From Tillus elongatus (lineage: Eukaryota > Arthropoda > Insecta > Coleoptera > Cleridae), in NCBI GenBank assembly GCA_964006375.1, contig OZ023267.1:16999471-17063470 (forward strand): 64,000 bases of DNA, read 5' to 3'. A program made the position numbers and the translations under genes. The notes beneath the pieces are model-generated. The model was not told the DNA's origin. It worked only from the letters and a program-made list of their open reading frames with translations, and made no database searches. Shown here piece by piece: positions 1 to 10,549 of the stretch. How positions within the stretch are numbered: position 1 is the stretch's first letter; every line of letters starts with the position of its first letter.

Positions 1-156
1 ATACAGAGTGCTCCATAAGTAAGTGCCAAAACAAAGTTGCCTTTTAGTGAATTTCCTTTTAAAAAAATCACTAATGGGGAGATCGCGACTTTGAATTTTA
101 AAAACATTCCTTTGAATGAGCGCTAACTAGGGCCCGTAGAACACATATCTGGAGTC

Positions 157-249
<93 letters not shown>
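1..249 (+). repeat. TA-core element, 5' part with (TA)n tract
   Basis: This is a partial copy of the dispersed TA-core element in B-to-A orientation. It shows the palindromic end at about 43-76 (TTTAGTGAATTT then AAATCACTAA), the GAGATCGCGACTTTG module, the module AAATGAGCGC...ACTAGGGCCC...AGAACA, and an uninterrupted (TA)n tract at 161-249. The half that normally follows the TA tract (CCGATAACTCAAAAAATAAT) is missing and GC-richer DNA begins instead, so the copy is truncated or the tract has recombined. Confidence 0.7.
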
Positions 250-252
<3 letters not shown>

Positions 253-980
253 ATCGAGGCCTTGATTTACGGGATGAATTATCTAATGAAACGGTCAACG
301 GGGTTACGGGGACGGTCTCGAGCGCCAGATTTTTGAAAGGGTTTACTCCCTACGAGGGTGTCTGCGACCTCGTCACAAGACTCCGACCACAGGTGTGATC
401 AGAGTGCCTGGATAGCTCTGTGGAAAGGGTCCGGTAGCCTTTGCTAAGGCCGGGTGTTACCTCCGGGGTGGCGGGCTTTAATCGCTACCCCGACAATTCA
501 GCAAGGTTTAACAACTTGATAATGTCTACCACACTACTCTACCTAAAGTAATAAACCTTAGAGGACAGACGAGGCCAGACTAGCCTATTACTTGTACGGA
601 GGAGGATCCGACGTCGGCTTGACCCTCTATACTCTGGGTCGAGAGATCCGGCAACGAATATACCGGGCACCGTGGTTTACGACTCTGAAATGCAGATAAT
701 ATGTGGACCACTACGGTGGGAATTTCACAACCAACCAAACAGCGTATCCTCGGGCGGAATCGGTGTCGTCAAAGTCAAGGTACCTCGACACCCGTTGGTG
801 TCGAGAACAAAGAGGAAGTCGGTGGGGTGGAGTTGTGATGGGATACTGTCGCGAACTAATTTGATCTAAGCTTACTTGTGTCACTACAGCGTCTAAACCA
901 GGATCAAATCTGGACGGACGTGTGTAATCTATTCGAAAAGTCTGTGTCACTACAGCATCACTTTCCGACAGATTTACCAC
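250..980. other. GC-richer block of unknown origin
   Basis: About 730 bp clearly richer in G and C than the DNA on both sides. It starts exactly where the (TA)n tract ends. Reading frames are short and no domain is recognisable. A motif TGTGTCACTACAGC occurs at about 880 and 943. The composition resembles a 5' untranslated region of an R1/LOA-type LINE or a degraded foreign insert, but I cannot assign it. Confidence 0.4.
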
Positions 981-1079
981 GCTAACAGTAATGGGATACG
1001 GGGAGGGAGGGGTCTTGTCTCAGACCCACGATCCCGACGTCGCCGAAGAGATACACTATTCGGAGAAAATATGTGAAAG

Positions 1080-1145
1080 TTCGCTATCTTTAAAATATGA
1101 AAATTCGCTACCTCTAAAATATGAAAATATGCTATCTCTAAATGA
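1080..1145. repeat. Short tandem repeat, about 24-bp unit, 3 copies
   Basis: Three adjacent units of the pattern TCGCTA(T/C)CTYTAAAATATGAA, the last one degenerate. It lies just inside a weak 79-codon frame and gives that frame its repeated amino acids, so the frame is unlikely to be a gene. Confidence 0.7.
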
Positions 1146-2984
1146 AATTAACAAGGTTCGTACCTATTCGGATATTCTAACGGGACAATTATTACTGTGT
1201 ACACGGACGGTACTTAACTTCAAAGACTAATTATTAAAGGGCGGAATTCTCTATTTATTTAACACGGCACTTGATCTATAAAATGTTCAACCTTGCTGAT
1301 AGAAGTAGAACACTCTTTCTGCCCTCCGTCGTTATTGTCTAATGGTCTGTATTTTTTAAATTTATTTTCAATTGGGCAAAATGGGAGTTTTTCATGGAGA
1401 AACAGTGAGGTCGGTTGGTGGCCAGGAACGGTTGGTAAGGAGTTCCTCCTTTCTATGGAATTTTGTAAGGAGAGTTTTTTACAGTTTGAATTTCTAGCTC
1501 CTTTACAGCATGTTTACACTGCACAGCACCTCAAATTTGCTTTAGGTCTCGTAACAGTATTGTGGAGTTGACATCACAGCATTTGTCTGACGGTTAGTGC
1601 ATAAAGGGGTTCCTCTAAACATGACTCTCGAAATTTTTTCCAACAAACATCCGCTATTCTGCAAATGTACATATAAAAAAAAAATAATGAAAATATTATT
1701 TTATTGGTTGTCAAATTATTATGTCCCACTCTTCCCTCGCCCCAGGATAGGTAACAGTGAGATACATGTCATCAATGGAGTTATTTTTTTTTGTTGACCA
1801 GAGTGCAATTTATTGCGAAATTTGACAGTAAAAAATAATCATCATATGTGGTACAATGCGCCGATCAAGAAATAAATCTAATTTTTTGTAATCCTACCGT
1901 AGCTTAGGGGGCTAGAACAAGAGTGTCTTACTGTTACCCACTCTCCCTTATGTTTTGAAAAAATGAAAGCTTTTATCTTAGTTTTTCCTATTTTGTAGCA
2001 AGCAATTTGTTCTATAATTTACACAATGCAAACAGGAAACCCCTTATCTACAAGATACTTATATTATTTACAACTTTCCATATTAAAAAGTTTATTATGG
2101 TACTATAATACAGTTTGTAAAAGCAGTGGTAATAAAACGCGACTATTTCGTAGCTAGATGACTAACTAATATAGGAAAAACAAACTCGCTTTCCGGAGTT
2201 GACTTACATAAGCAAAGCTGGAAATAAACATCTTCTACATTTATTCGAAATGTATACAATTTTTCACTACATTTAATAAAACCATCTCCACGTAGAGATA
2301 GAAGATTTTCAGGCAAACATGAACATTTGTATCGTACAAGAAATTTAAAAAAGGAACGCGCTTTTTTGCACTTTACGACAGTCGGAATTGCCAATAGTAT
2401 TTTAATATTAAGCGAAAACAAATGGCGGTGGTGTAGCGTTTCCCGTATCAAGTTTCAATATTGTCGCCTCTTTGTAGACGAAGTGGTCTTTCTACCCCTC
2501 TTTCATCGCATTCTTGAGAATGTGTGTGAGGGGATTGTTGACGTCCGAGAGTGATGCAGCCTGAGGGCAGAACGGGCCTTTGTTTTACGACACCGGGCAC
2601 TCCAAGCAGCAAGCTGCTCCTCCAATTGCACTCTAGTTGAGTCATAACCACCCGGGGAATGATTACTGAGATTTTACAGCCATCCCCGTAACACTAGAGG
2701 CTACATGGTGAACAGGATCAGCTTCCTTGACAACACGTGCTTGAAGCTAGCCTGTAAAGTTGCTACAATATTTTAGATTGTCGTAAATGCTGTATGTTAT
2801 GTTACAGAAGGTATTCACAGAAGCATGTTTCGTCGATAAGTTTAATGGCGTTCGTGCTTTATTGATAATTTCTGTGCAATGCTAATTTAATTGTAGCCAG
2901 CAATGTTGTGCAGCTGTCTTGATCATTATTGTGTTGGATTACGGCGTCAGTGAATCATATGACCCATACAAGATGGGCCAGCGA
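1146..2984. other. AT-rich stretch, nothing recognised
   Basis: Only short frames without recognisable domains. No RNA gene or repeat structure was seen. Confidence 0.5.
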
Positions 2985-3115
2985 AAATTTTCGTCACAGG
3001 TTGCGCGGTTTGCCTTCACTAACAGAAAGACAGTGACACTTTCGGTAAAATTTTTCAAATAAGCGCGAAATAGGGCTCCTAGAACCCATATAAGCTCCGT
3101 TTTAATTTTCATGCA

Positions 3116-3185
<70 letters not shown>
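2985..3185 (+). repeat. TA-core element, diverged partial copy
   Basis: Diverged modules of the TA-core family (AAATAAGCGCGAAATAGGGC, then CCTAGAACCCATATAAG) lead into a (TA)n tract at 3121-3185. The second half is absent. The tract is followed directly by GGGTGTTCCAAAAATGATG, which resembles a mariner-type end. Tc1/mariner elements duplicate TA on insertion, so the adjacent transposase remnant may have inserted in this tract. Confidence 0.6.
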
Positions 3186-3189
<4 letters not shown>

Positions 3190-3499
3190 GTTCCAAAAAT
3201 GATGTTCTATGTTACAGGTGCACATTCAGCACAAAAAAATAAGACTGTTTTTTTTTTCATATAAACATGGGTCCGCAAATGCTTAGTTTTTAAATACAGC
3301 GTGTTAAAGTTATTTATTTTTGTCAGTTTTTCACGAACAAGTCCAAGTGAAATTAAAAATTTGACGTGAAAATTGGCACGTGGGGGTCTGTAGGGCAAGA
3401 AATTTAAATATGTTATTGTTAATAATACTGCTGGCCACCTATAAGACATGGCTTGCATTCAATTGGCTTTAATTTTTTGACACCCAGTAATATCGTCCT

Positions 3500-4469
3500 A
3501 CCGTATAGCTACATTGCAGTCCTTATCAATTGTAAGCAAAAAATGTGCATCTAATGAGCCGGGAGCCATTTTATACACCTCAGATTTAACATATCCTCAA
3601 AGAAAAAATCTAGAGGCGTGAAGTCTGGGAATCGAGCTGGCCATTCAGTAAGACCTAGACGACCAATCCACCTATTTTCATAACTCTCATCCAGGTAATT
3701 TCTGACTTGTCTAAAATAGTGAAGTGGGGCTCCGTCTTGTTGAAATATAAACTCTTGAAACTCATGTGGGTTTTGGGCAGCAACATCATCAATAAGTGGA
3801 GTAATTGTATTTTGCAACATACCCAAATATCTGGGGCCATTGGGATTTTCTTCCTCAAAAATGGGACCTATGATGTGATTACCCAAAATGTCCGCCCAAA
3901 CATTTATTTTCTGAGGGAACTGTGTGTGTCCCTCCCAGGAAACATGAGGGTTTTCCTCACTCCAGTACCTACAGTTTTGGGTATTAACTTTTCCATGTAA
4001 AAAAAACTCTGGTCACTGAAACAGATATTCTGCAAGTAGTGATGATTTCTTACGATTCTTCCTGATATAATTCCGCAAAATTCGAGTCGTCTGTTATGAT
4101 CGTCTTCTGTTATTTCGTGTATAATTTTTATTTTATATGGGTGAAACTTATGGCTTTTCAAAATTCTTTTGACAGAAGTACGCAAAATATTACATGCCTC
4201 AGCCACGTGCTTCGTTGGCTGTAGGGGATTAACAGTCATTTCAGCTAAGACCTGGACTTTTACATCTTCTATAATTTTAGGCCTCCCAGACCTTGGAGCG
4301 TCACCGTACCCATTTCTTGAAATTTTGAAATTAGTTTTCGTAAAAATTTTCTGCATATTTGGCGTTCCGGATAGCGTACATTGAACATACGAACAGCATC
4401 ATGGTAATTTCGCTTAGCTTCGCCAAAAATAATAACCGCTTCAAATTTTTCTTGTAAAGAACGAGCCAT
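3500..4469 (-). pseudogene. Mariner/Tc1-superfamily transposase, broken
   Basis: Read on the minus strand, three overlapping frames give one decayed DDE transposase. The first (4469 to about 4270) starts MARSLQEKFEAV and is a helix-turn-helix-like DNA-binding region. The second (to 3904) has a GRPK linker and an FSDQSFF motif with the first catalytic Asp. The third (3886-3551) has FQQDGAPLHY and WPARFPDFTPLDFF, the second and third acidic positions. There are 36 residues from the DG Asp to the PD Asp and 41 to the PLD Asp, compatible with a DD41D-type mariner. At least two frameshifts separate the parts, and another near 3590 diverts the C-terminus after PLDFF; in the other frame a GYVKSEVYK-like end continues to about 3500. 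It cannot encode active transposase. No matching terminal inverted repeat was found. Confidence 0.85.
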
Positions 4470-4995
4470 TTTAAACAATTTCGAACTAATACTTTCTGTC
4501 AATACTAAATCGAGATATTAAAAAACAGTATGACAGGAACAATCAATAATGACATGTAATAGGTAGAAAAGTGTAGAAAATGGAGAAACCACAGATGAGC
4601 TGAATAGCCTCTGTGGTTCTCCAAACAACATGTAAATGTGTGCATAATTTGCTACTGATGAATAGTAGTAATCTTTTTTAGAAAAAGTGTGTTATATTAA
4701 ACAATGGTAGTCATAACGTAGAAACCGATATTATTGATTCTTATTTGGAAAATATTGAACCAAATGTTTTCAAAACTGTAGAATATTCTGAGAATAAAAA
4801 GGCCTTCAAAATAAGGTACCACTCGGCCCCCATTTCCATTTAAAAAATATTCCGAAAGCCGCGCAGCTGTCACCTTGACAATTAAAACTGTCATTGATAT
4901 TTCAGAAAATGCAGACCTTTCTTATATATTATAGTTCCAAATCTTATCACAATATACAGGACGGTTCAGAAATTAGAGGGGGGTGGACTTTAGGA
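4470..4995. other. Unassigned AT-rich DNA
   Basis: No domain or RNA found. Near 4960 the string ATACAGGACGGTTCAGAAATTAGAG could be the outer end of a transposon, but it has no partner at the other side of the mariner remnant. Confidence 0.4.
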
Positions 4996-5007
4996 CCTCA
5001 CTGTGTG

Positions 5008-5011
<4 letters not shown>

Positions 5012-5093
<82 letters not shown>

Positions 5094-5220
5094 CAGTCCA
5101 ACTGACCTTCGCTTTGGGTTCTGGGGGCCCTAATTCGCGCTCATTTGGAGAAATTTTCCAAAAATCTTACCATCGATACCTCTCCATTAGTGACTTTTCT
5201 TAATGAAAATTCACTTAAAC
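5012..5220 (-). repeat. TA-core element, end-B half
   Basis: A (TA)n tract at 5012-5090 is followed by the inverted modules AACTGACCTTCG, GGGTTCTGGGGGCCCTAATT, CGCGCTCATTTGGAGAAATT, ATCGATACCTCTCCATTAG and the palindromic end TAGTGACTTTTC/GAAAATTCACT. The half before the TA tract is missing. Confidence 0.75.
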
Positions 5221-6033
5221 CAAGAACTAAACCAAGCGAAATATCCACTTGAATTTGCTAATTTTAGCACTGGTTCTATGTAGAGATTCAAAGTTTATTT
5301 GTATTTAGCAAACCCAGGTTTATGCTACTATATTCTCAAAGCTTCATGAGATGTTCTATAAATAAGGTATATGAAAGAAATAAATAAATGATTACCAACT
5401 CCTGATTTAGGATTCCATAAATAGCTAATAGCAATATAAATATTTGATGATATTTAGACTAAGAAACTGACGATATAGTATAGCTGACTTCGCACACCTC
5501 TCATGAAAGGAAGTGATATACTCTTATCCAGGCATTTTACACGTACTTTTATGCGACTCTGAAAGTAAAAGCATCCGCGTAGCAGGGCCATTTCACCCGA
5601 CAATATGGACGCCGTCATCTTCCATCCTCCAGCATTAATTAGAGCGACATAAAAGTACCTGGCAACCAGAGAGAGGACTGTTATTACAGGCTGGGTATAG
5701 CGCTACAGCGGATCTCTACCTCATGCCCACATCCTTCACATTGCCCCCAAACAATATACGCCATTGTGGCCTGAACTCTGATTATTTGTCATTCGAGAAT
5801 TAATATCAGCTGCAATTCGCTTCAACCGCTGTTGGAACTGCTGTCCTCTAAACATGTCAAGTAGACGTTACGATTGCCCCTCTTGTACCCATGGCCCATC
5901 TCCTGCCATAAAATTATGATGCAATGTCCGATATTACGTGCTCTACATATTCTCTGTTGTTTCAACAAACCTCAATTTGGATGCATGTTAAAACAGATCT
6001 TGTAAAATATAGTTGAATAATGCGACACCTATC
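5221..6033. other. Unassigned stretch
   Basis: No gene was recognised. The segment around 5600-5960 is somewhat GC-richer and its minus strand carries a short open stretch reading QQFQQRLKRIAADINSR before stops. It may be a decayed coding fragment but I cannot name it. Confidence 0.35.
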
Positions 6034-6060
6034 CATTACATTAATTAAAAAAAGTCTTGA

Positions 6061-6354
6061 AAAACTGTCGAAACATAGAAAATATATTTTGGAACGAAAA
6101 TATTTTGTGTCTGTCGGTCTGTATGTCTGTCTGTTTGCAGCCACGATAACATTAGAACGAATTGAGATATCATCTTCAAATTTGGTATACAGTTAGCACC
6201 CAACAAACGAACGGTTTAAATTGTTTTTGCGTGGGATCGCTCCTGATGGTAGGAGATGAATGAGGGTTGATTTGGTGAAAATTGACATTTTTTCGTTAAA
6301 ACTCTATAATATAACTTTCAGGGTCTATTTATCAGAAAACTTTTAATTTCATCA
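6061..6354. repeat. 294-bp dispersed repeat, copy 1
   Basis: Nearly identical to 8120-8413 over its full length. It contains a TGTCTGTCGGTCTGTATGTCTG run and an internal ACAAACGAACGG. It is bracketed by imperfect 27-bp direct repeats (6034-6060 and 6353-6379; CATTACATTAAT then AAAAAA then GTCTTGA) that look like a long target duplication or a tandem slip. No coding potential is evident. Confidence 0.85.
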
Positions 6355-6365
6355 TTACATTAATA

Positions 6366-6640
6366 AAAAAACGTCTTGACGGGGCAAGTGCGTTAGGGTA
6401 GCGAATTGTCATTAAATGCTTTAAATTTGTATAACTTAATTCTCTATAAACCTAGAAAGCTGAGTTTTGGTGGAATAAGGCATTTACGAGGGCAACATAC
6501 CAATCAAGTTTCATCAAAATAACTTCGGTATTTTTTTTAAATTATTTTTAAAATTTTTGCAGTCTCACCATCGATATCTCTTTATTAGCGATTTTTTTAA
6601 ATAAAAAACGGTTTATTTTTTTAAGAAAAATTCGCTAATT
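6366..6640 (-). repeat. TA-core element, internally deleted copy
   Basis: It begins with the A end (GGGGCAAGTGCGTTAGGGTAG), passes through the TTCTCTATAAACCTAGAAAG module, and then jumps without a TA tract to the B end (CTCACCATCGATATCTC, TTAGCGATTTTTTTAAAT). It shows that both ends belong to one element even when the (TA)n core is lost. Confidence 0.7.
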
Positions 6641-6666
6641 AGATCAAAACAGAAATGTCACGACCT

Positions 6667-6792
6667 AAAAAAAAGGCAAGAGCACACGGTGTTACTAGCC
6701 TGTCACCCATCTACACACTGACTACGCTCGAGGTTGCTTAACTTCGCTGATTGCACGAGAATCGGTTTTTCCAACGTGCTATAGCTGTTCGC
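6667..6792 (-). rRNA. 5S rRNA-like gene or 5S-derived sequence
   Basis: The reverse complement of 6675-6792 (118 nt) follows the layout of an animal 5S rRNA. It starts GCGAACAGCTATAGCACGTTG, has GATTCTCGTGCAATCAGCGA and the internal control core GAAGTTAAGCAAC, then AGATGGGTGAC, AGTAACACCGTGTG and a 3' arm ending CTTGCC. On the transcribed strand an eight-T run (plus-strand A-run 6667-6674) follows at once, as expected for a Pol III terminator. Many positions differ from the well-known insect 5S sequence, including in the 5' and 3' arms that should pair. A diverged 5S pseudogene, an orphan variant or the head of a 5S-derived SINE is therefore likelier than a standard array gene. It is not in a tandem array here. 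Confidence 0.78.
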
Positions 6793-7720
6793 TTGAAGTG
6801 ATTACTTATCCAAGATTTATATATTCTTTATTAATTTTTAAGTTTCGGTTTTAAATAAAGAATTAACTTATTTTTAAATTTTACAATATTTACACAATCC
6901 TTAACCTTCCTTATTGTATACGTACTGTTCCTGTGTAAAAGAATATACCATAACTTATTTTAAAGGTTAGGGGCTTGGACAACTCACTCATTTCGTAATA
7001 TGATCAAACAAAGCAAAATTTGATTCACAAGCTTTTCATATAAACTAAAATATTAATCGATTCTCTCATTAACCTAAAATAAAAATAAATTGATATGACA
7101 TATGACGCTACATAAACCGCTCCATTTGCCATAAGAATGCAAATAACAGAACAAACCAATAGGAATTTGATTTCTTACCAGGTGACCAAGAAACGTGTTG
7201 TTGGTCATTTTAGAATGACAAATCTATAGATAAATCTCCCTAGACTAAATTCACAAAAAATTATATAATTGTAAAATTTTACTCAACTTATAAGGTTTTT
7301 ATTTAGTTATTGTTTGGATCACAACTTAAAATCAGGCTTAAACTCTTTAGCTGCCGATTTTACCATATATCTTTTTGGATAACAAATTTTAGAAATAAAT
7401 ATTGCCGTTAATTTTCCTCACCACGGCAACTTTGCAACATTGTGTAATAAAATTTTGAGACTGACAACTCTGGCTGTTTCAACTTATTAGGCAGTTTTTG
7501 TATCTTTTCAACATTCAAAGAAAACAAACTAAGACATCAGTTATGTCAACCTCTCCCACACACATTACACAACGCCTTAATAAACTTTTAGGAGCGTGTC
7601 GTAGCTTTTAAAGTTATTTAATTCAGGAGAACTTAAATTTGTGTTGACTGGCGTTTTCAAAAGTTTTTCCCCATTTTCCACCGGAAAAACTTGATGATAA
7701 AGGCTGATTAACGAAGTCGA
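6793..7720. other. AT-rich DNA, nothing recognised
   Basis: No open frame of note, RNA gene or repeat was recognised in this stretch. Confidence 0.5.
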
Positions 7721-7723
7721 ATA

Positions 7724-7965
7724 CGGTTTTTGTCCAAACACGATTTTTGCCAAGTTTGATTGAAATCAGTTTAGTATTTGAGTTAGCGCCTGGATACATA
7801 CATATATATAATATATATAAACGTATAAAAAAAATTAACGGACCTTGGTTTCGGGTTCTAGAGACCAAAATTCGCGCTCATCTGAAGGAACTTTTTCATA
7901 AGCTTTTCATCGTGACCTCTCTATTAGCGAAATTTTCTAAGTGAAAATCTCTAAAATTAGCAGAT
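7724..7965 (-). repeat. TA-core element, copy with very short TA tract
   Basis: It carries CCAAGTTTGATTGAAATCAG and a GAGTTA...GGATACATAC module, an interrupted TA tract of only about 20 bp (7798-7820), then GGACCTTGG, GGGTTCTAGAGACC, TTCGCGCTCATCTGAAGGAA and the B end CCTCTCTATTAGCGAAATTTTC. It is evidence that the tract length varies strongly among copies. Confidence 0.7.
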
Positions 7966-8119
7966 AAAAACATAAAAGTATCTTTTTTTGTCAGAAACTG
8001 GATTTCGTTACGTTCTGAGCCACTCGGTTTGAATTTTACTTCCACATCGTCAATACGTCTGGAAGTATGGCAACGGCGACAAAATTTTCAAATTTTGTTT
8101 GTTTTGCTTAAACGTCGTA

Positions 8120-8413
8120 AAAACTGTCGAAACATAGAAAATATATTTTGGAACGAAAATATTTTGTGTCTGTCGGTCTGTATGTCTGTCTGTTTGCAGC
8201 CACGATAACATTAGAACGAATTGAGATATCATCTTCAAATTTGGTATACAGTTAGCACCCAACAAACGAACGGTTTAAATTGTTTTTGCGTGGGATCGCT
8301 CCTGGGGGTAGGGGATGAATGGGGGATGATTTGGTGAAAATTGACATTTTTTCGTTAAAACTCTATAATATAACTTTCAGGGTTTATTTATTAGAAAACT
8401 TTTAATTTCATCA
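8120..8413. repeat. 294-bp dispersed repeat, copy 2
   Basis: Almost identical to 6061-6354, with a constant offset of 2059 bp throughout and a few substitutions near its 3' third. It has different flanks from copy 1, so it is a separate insertion rather than part of a larger duplication. Confidence 0.85.
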
Positions 8414-8564
8414 GACATCTGGTATTCTGTGATATATTGCTAATATGTGTAAGATTCGTTCCTTTATTATGGAGCGGCGAGGGCGAGGGAGAATCTGCTG
8501 TTTTGTTATGTATAAAAAGTATGTTTTAAAGTAATAGTTGCATTACCACGGTCATGAAAAATAA

Positions 8565-8613
8565 GGGTAATTCCCAAATTTCGTCCAAATCAGTATTTTT
8601 TGAGTTATCGGTT

Positions 8614-8700
<87 letters not shown>

Positions 8701-8840
8701 TATATAAACCTTTTCACTTACCATGGAAATGGGTTCCAAGGGCGCTAATTCTCACTTATTTGAAGAAATTTTCCGAAAGTCATACCATCGATACCTCTCT
8801 ATTAGTGAATTTTCTTAATGAAAATTTACTAAAAAGGTGA
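8565..8840 (-). repeat. TA-core element with (TA)n tract
   Basis: Modules in A-to-B orientation: CAAATTTCGTCCAAATCAG, TTTTTTGAGTTATCGGTTGG, a (TA)n tract at 8617-8696, GGGTTCCAAGGGCGC, CACTTATTTGAAGAAATTTT, CATCGATACCTCTCTATTAG and the palindromic B end. The A end is missing. Confidence 0.8.
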
Positions 8841-9580
8841 AATGATTAAAATAGCCTCACGATTTGTGAAAGTTAATGGGTAGTTACTTTCCTGATTTAT
8901 TTCTAATTAAATCTAAAGAACAAGGTTTATGAAGACTCTACATTAGGTGAGATTATCTTAAGTTAAAAACAATTGCATTATCCTTTGATATATTTCTTTA
9001 AATATGGCCACATTCTTTCCTATTTAGCAATGATATTTATGTAACCAAATTGAAACTAAATCCTATCTAAAATTATTAGAATCAAAATTTACAAGCTTAT
9101 TCAGCTACGTAGAAATTCAATACCACTGACTTACTTTTTGGCATTCGAATTCAATTAGCTACTTCCAAAAGTAGGAAACTAGCGCGAAAGCTAGCTCTCT
9201 TCAGCCGAAAGGCATGACCCACTTGAGTGGTGGTAACATCCAGGCCTCTACCCTCAACGCTCAGATAGCGATGATCAGGTAAAAGTCAAACTTCTGACTA
9301 TGTCTCAACAACATTAGCTAGTGGCGGTAAACACCTTAGATAATGGCGATAAGATGTAAATAAATCATGACCTCTGAAATTCGATAGGGGGCTGTAAGGT
9401 AGAAGACAGGCTTCTGAGTATGACCCGCAACCTATGCGAAATTTTCCTATAATGATAGCGATATTAAATATCCAGATAATACGATTTACCCTCTTTAAAG
9501 GGCTGTTCTCAGGTAGATTGCTTTAGACAAGCACTACTTTATACCTAATATAGAGCCTCGTGTTGTGAATACTCTTTCAT
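8841..9580. other. Unassigned DNA
   Basis: No gene was seen. Near 9285 and 9405 two diverged copies of a GTARAAGTCAAACTTCTGA-like string suggest a decayed repeat, but the match is too short to define an element. Confidence 0.35.
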
Positions 9581-9829
9581 GGATTAGGCTGTGTTTTTCA
9601 AGAAATTTTATTAATTCAGTGTTTATATACTTTTCCATCCATAGTTGCTAGGAAGCGCTGTGAATCCTTTCTTGGAGACGGGTTGTACTCGAGCAGTTTT
9701 CAAGTTACTAGGGAATATGCCTCTATTGTAAGATGTCTGAAATAGACCAGTCAGGACAGGAGCATGTTCTGGTGCGCATTTTTGAGAACAATTGCTAGGA
9801 TCTCGTCAAGGCCAAAGGCTTTCCTGGTA
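9581..9829 (-). pseudogene. Jockey/CR1-like LINE reverse transcriptase fragment
   Basis: The reverse complement matches the middle of the reverse transcriptase of the three larger Jockey/CR1-like copies at 41-58 kb, from the KASGLDEI region to the EKHSLIH region. It carries substitutions and stops and has neither LINE end. It is an isolated 250-bp dead fragment, on the opposite strand to the other copies. Confidence 0.8.
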
Positions 9830-10541
9830 TTAACTTATACACAATATATTATTATTATTACTGTTGTTTAGTTTTTTTAAAAACTCCAGCTTTTTATAAA
9901 TAAAAATCTATGTAAAACCAAACAATAAAGAAGTTTCTAATATGTTATGGAGTATGAGGAAATGGATCTGAAGTACGCAAATAAAACATTTGCAGCTAGG
10001 TAAAATTATTTTACTACTTTGAAATTATTTTCTAGATAATTTATATTTTTCATTTTTTTGAGGTAGTAGTATTTTATAAATCAAGATTTAATTGTCTTAA
10101 TTGATACATTCTGGAGCTAGAAAATAACATCTTTGTGTTCTCAGAACATAAAATAGGAACACTCCTATCAACTAATTTTTTCAAGCTCCCTAATTTGACG
10201 CACGCTGAGAACGGTTTCGATCGTTTTCACAACTTATTAATTTAAAATCAAACAATTAATTGATTTTAAACAGAAGAACTCTCACAACAATCCTACGAAT
10301 AACGTGTGAATAATAGCATTCTACTCACAGATTGACGTCAAACGTGCGGATGATAGCCACGGCTACGTCTTCGCGATGTCTTGTCTTCTTTATTTGTATC
10401 ATGGTAGTAATAGTAGTAATAAAATGTGTCAAAATAAATTCTAACAAATAACGCGTTCAACATAATGTTGTCCTTCTTAATTCAGTTTCCAGTAAATTCC
10501 TAAATTGTATTATTATTAGGTTCCATCATATTTCTTGTATT
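9830..10541. other. AT-rich DNA, nothing recognised
   Basis: No coding frame, RNA gene or repeat was recognised before the hAT target duplication. Confidence 0.5.
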
Positions 10542-10549
10542 ATATAAGA

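Noticed and set aside
3185..4980. Terminal inverted repeats for the mariner remnant (GGGTGTTCC at 3186; ACAGGACGG near 4962)
   Set aside because: The two ends do not match well enough in inverted orientation to set element limits.
5620..5960. Decayed coding segment on the minus strand (QQRLKRIAADINSR)
   Set aside because: Too short and stop-rich to assign to a family.
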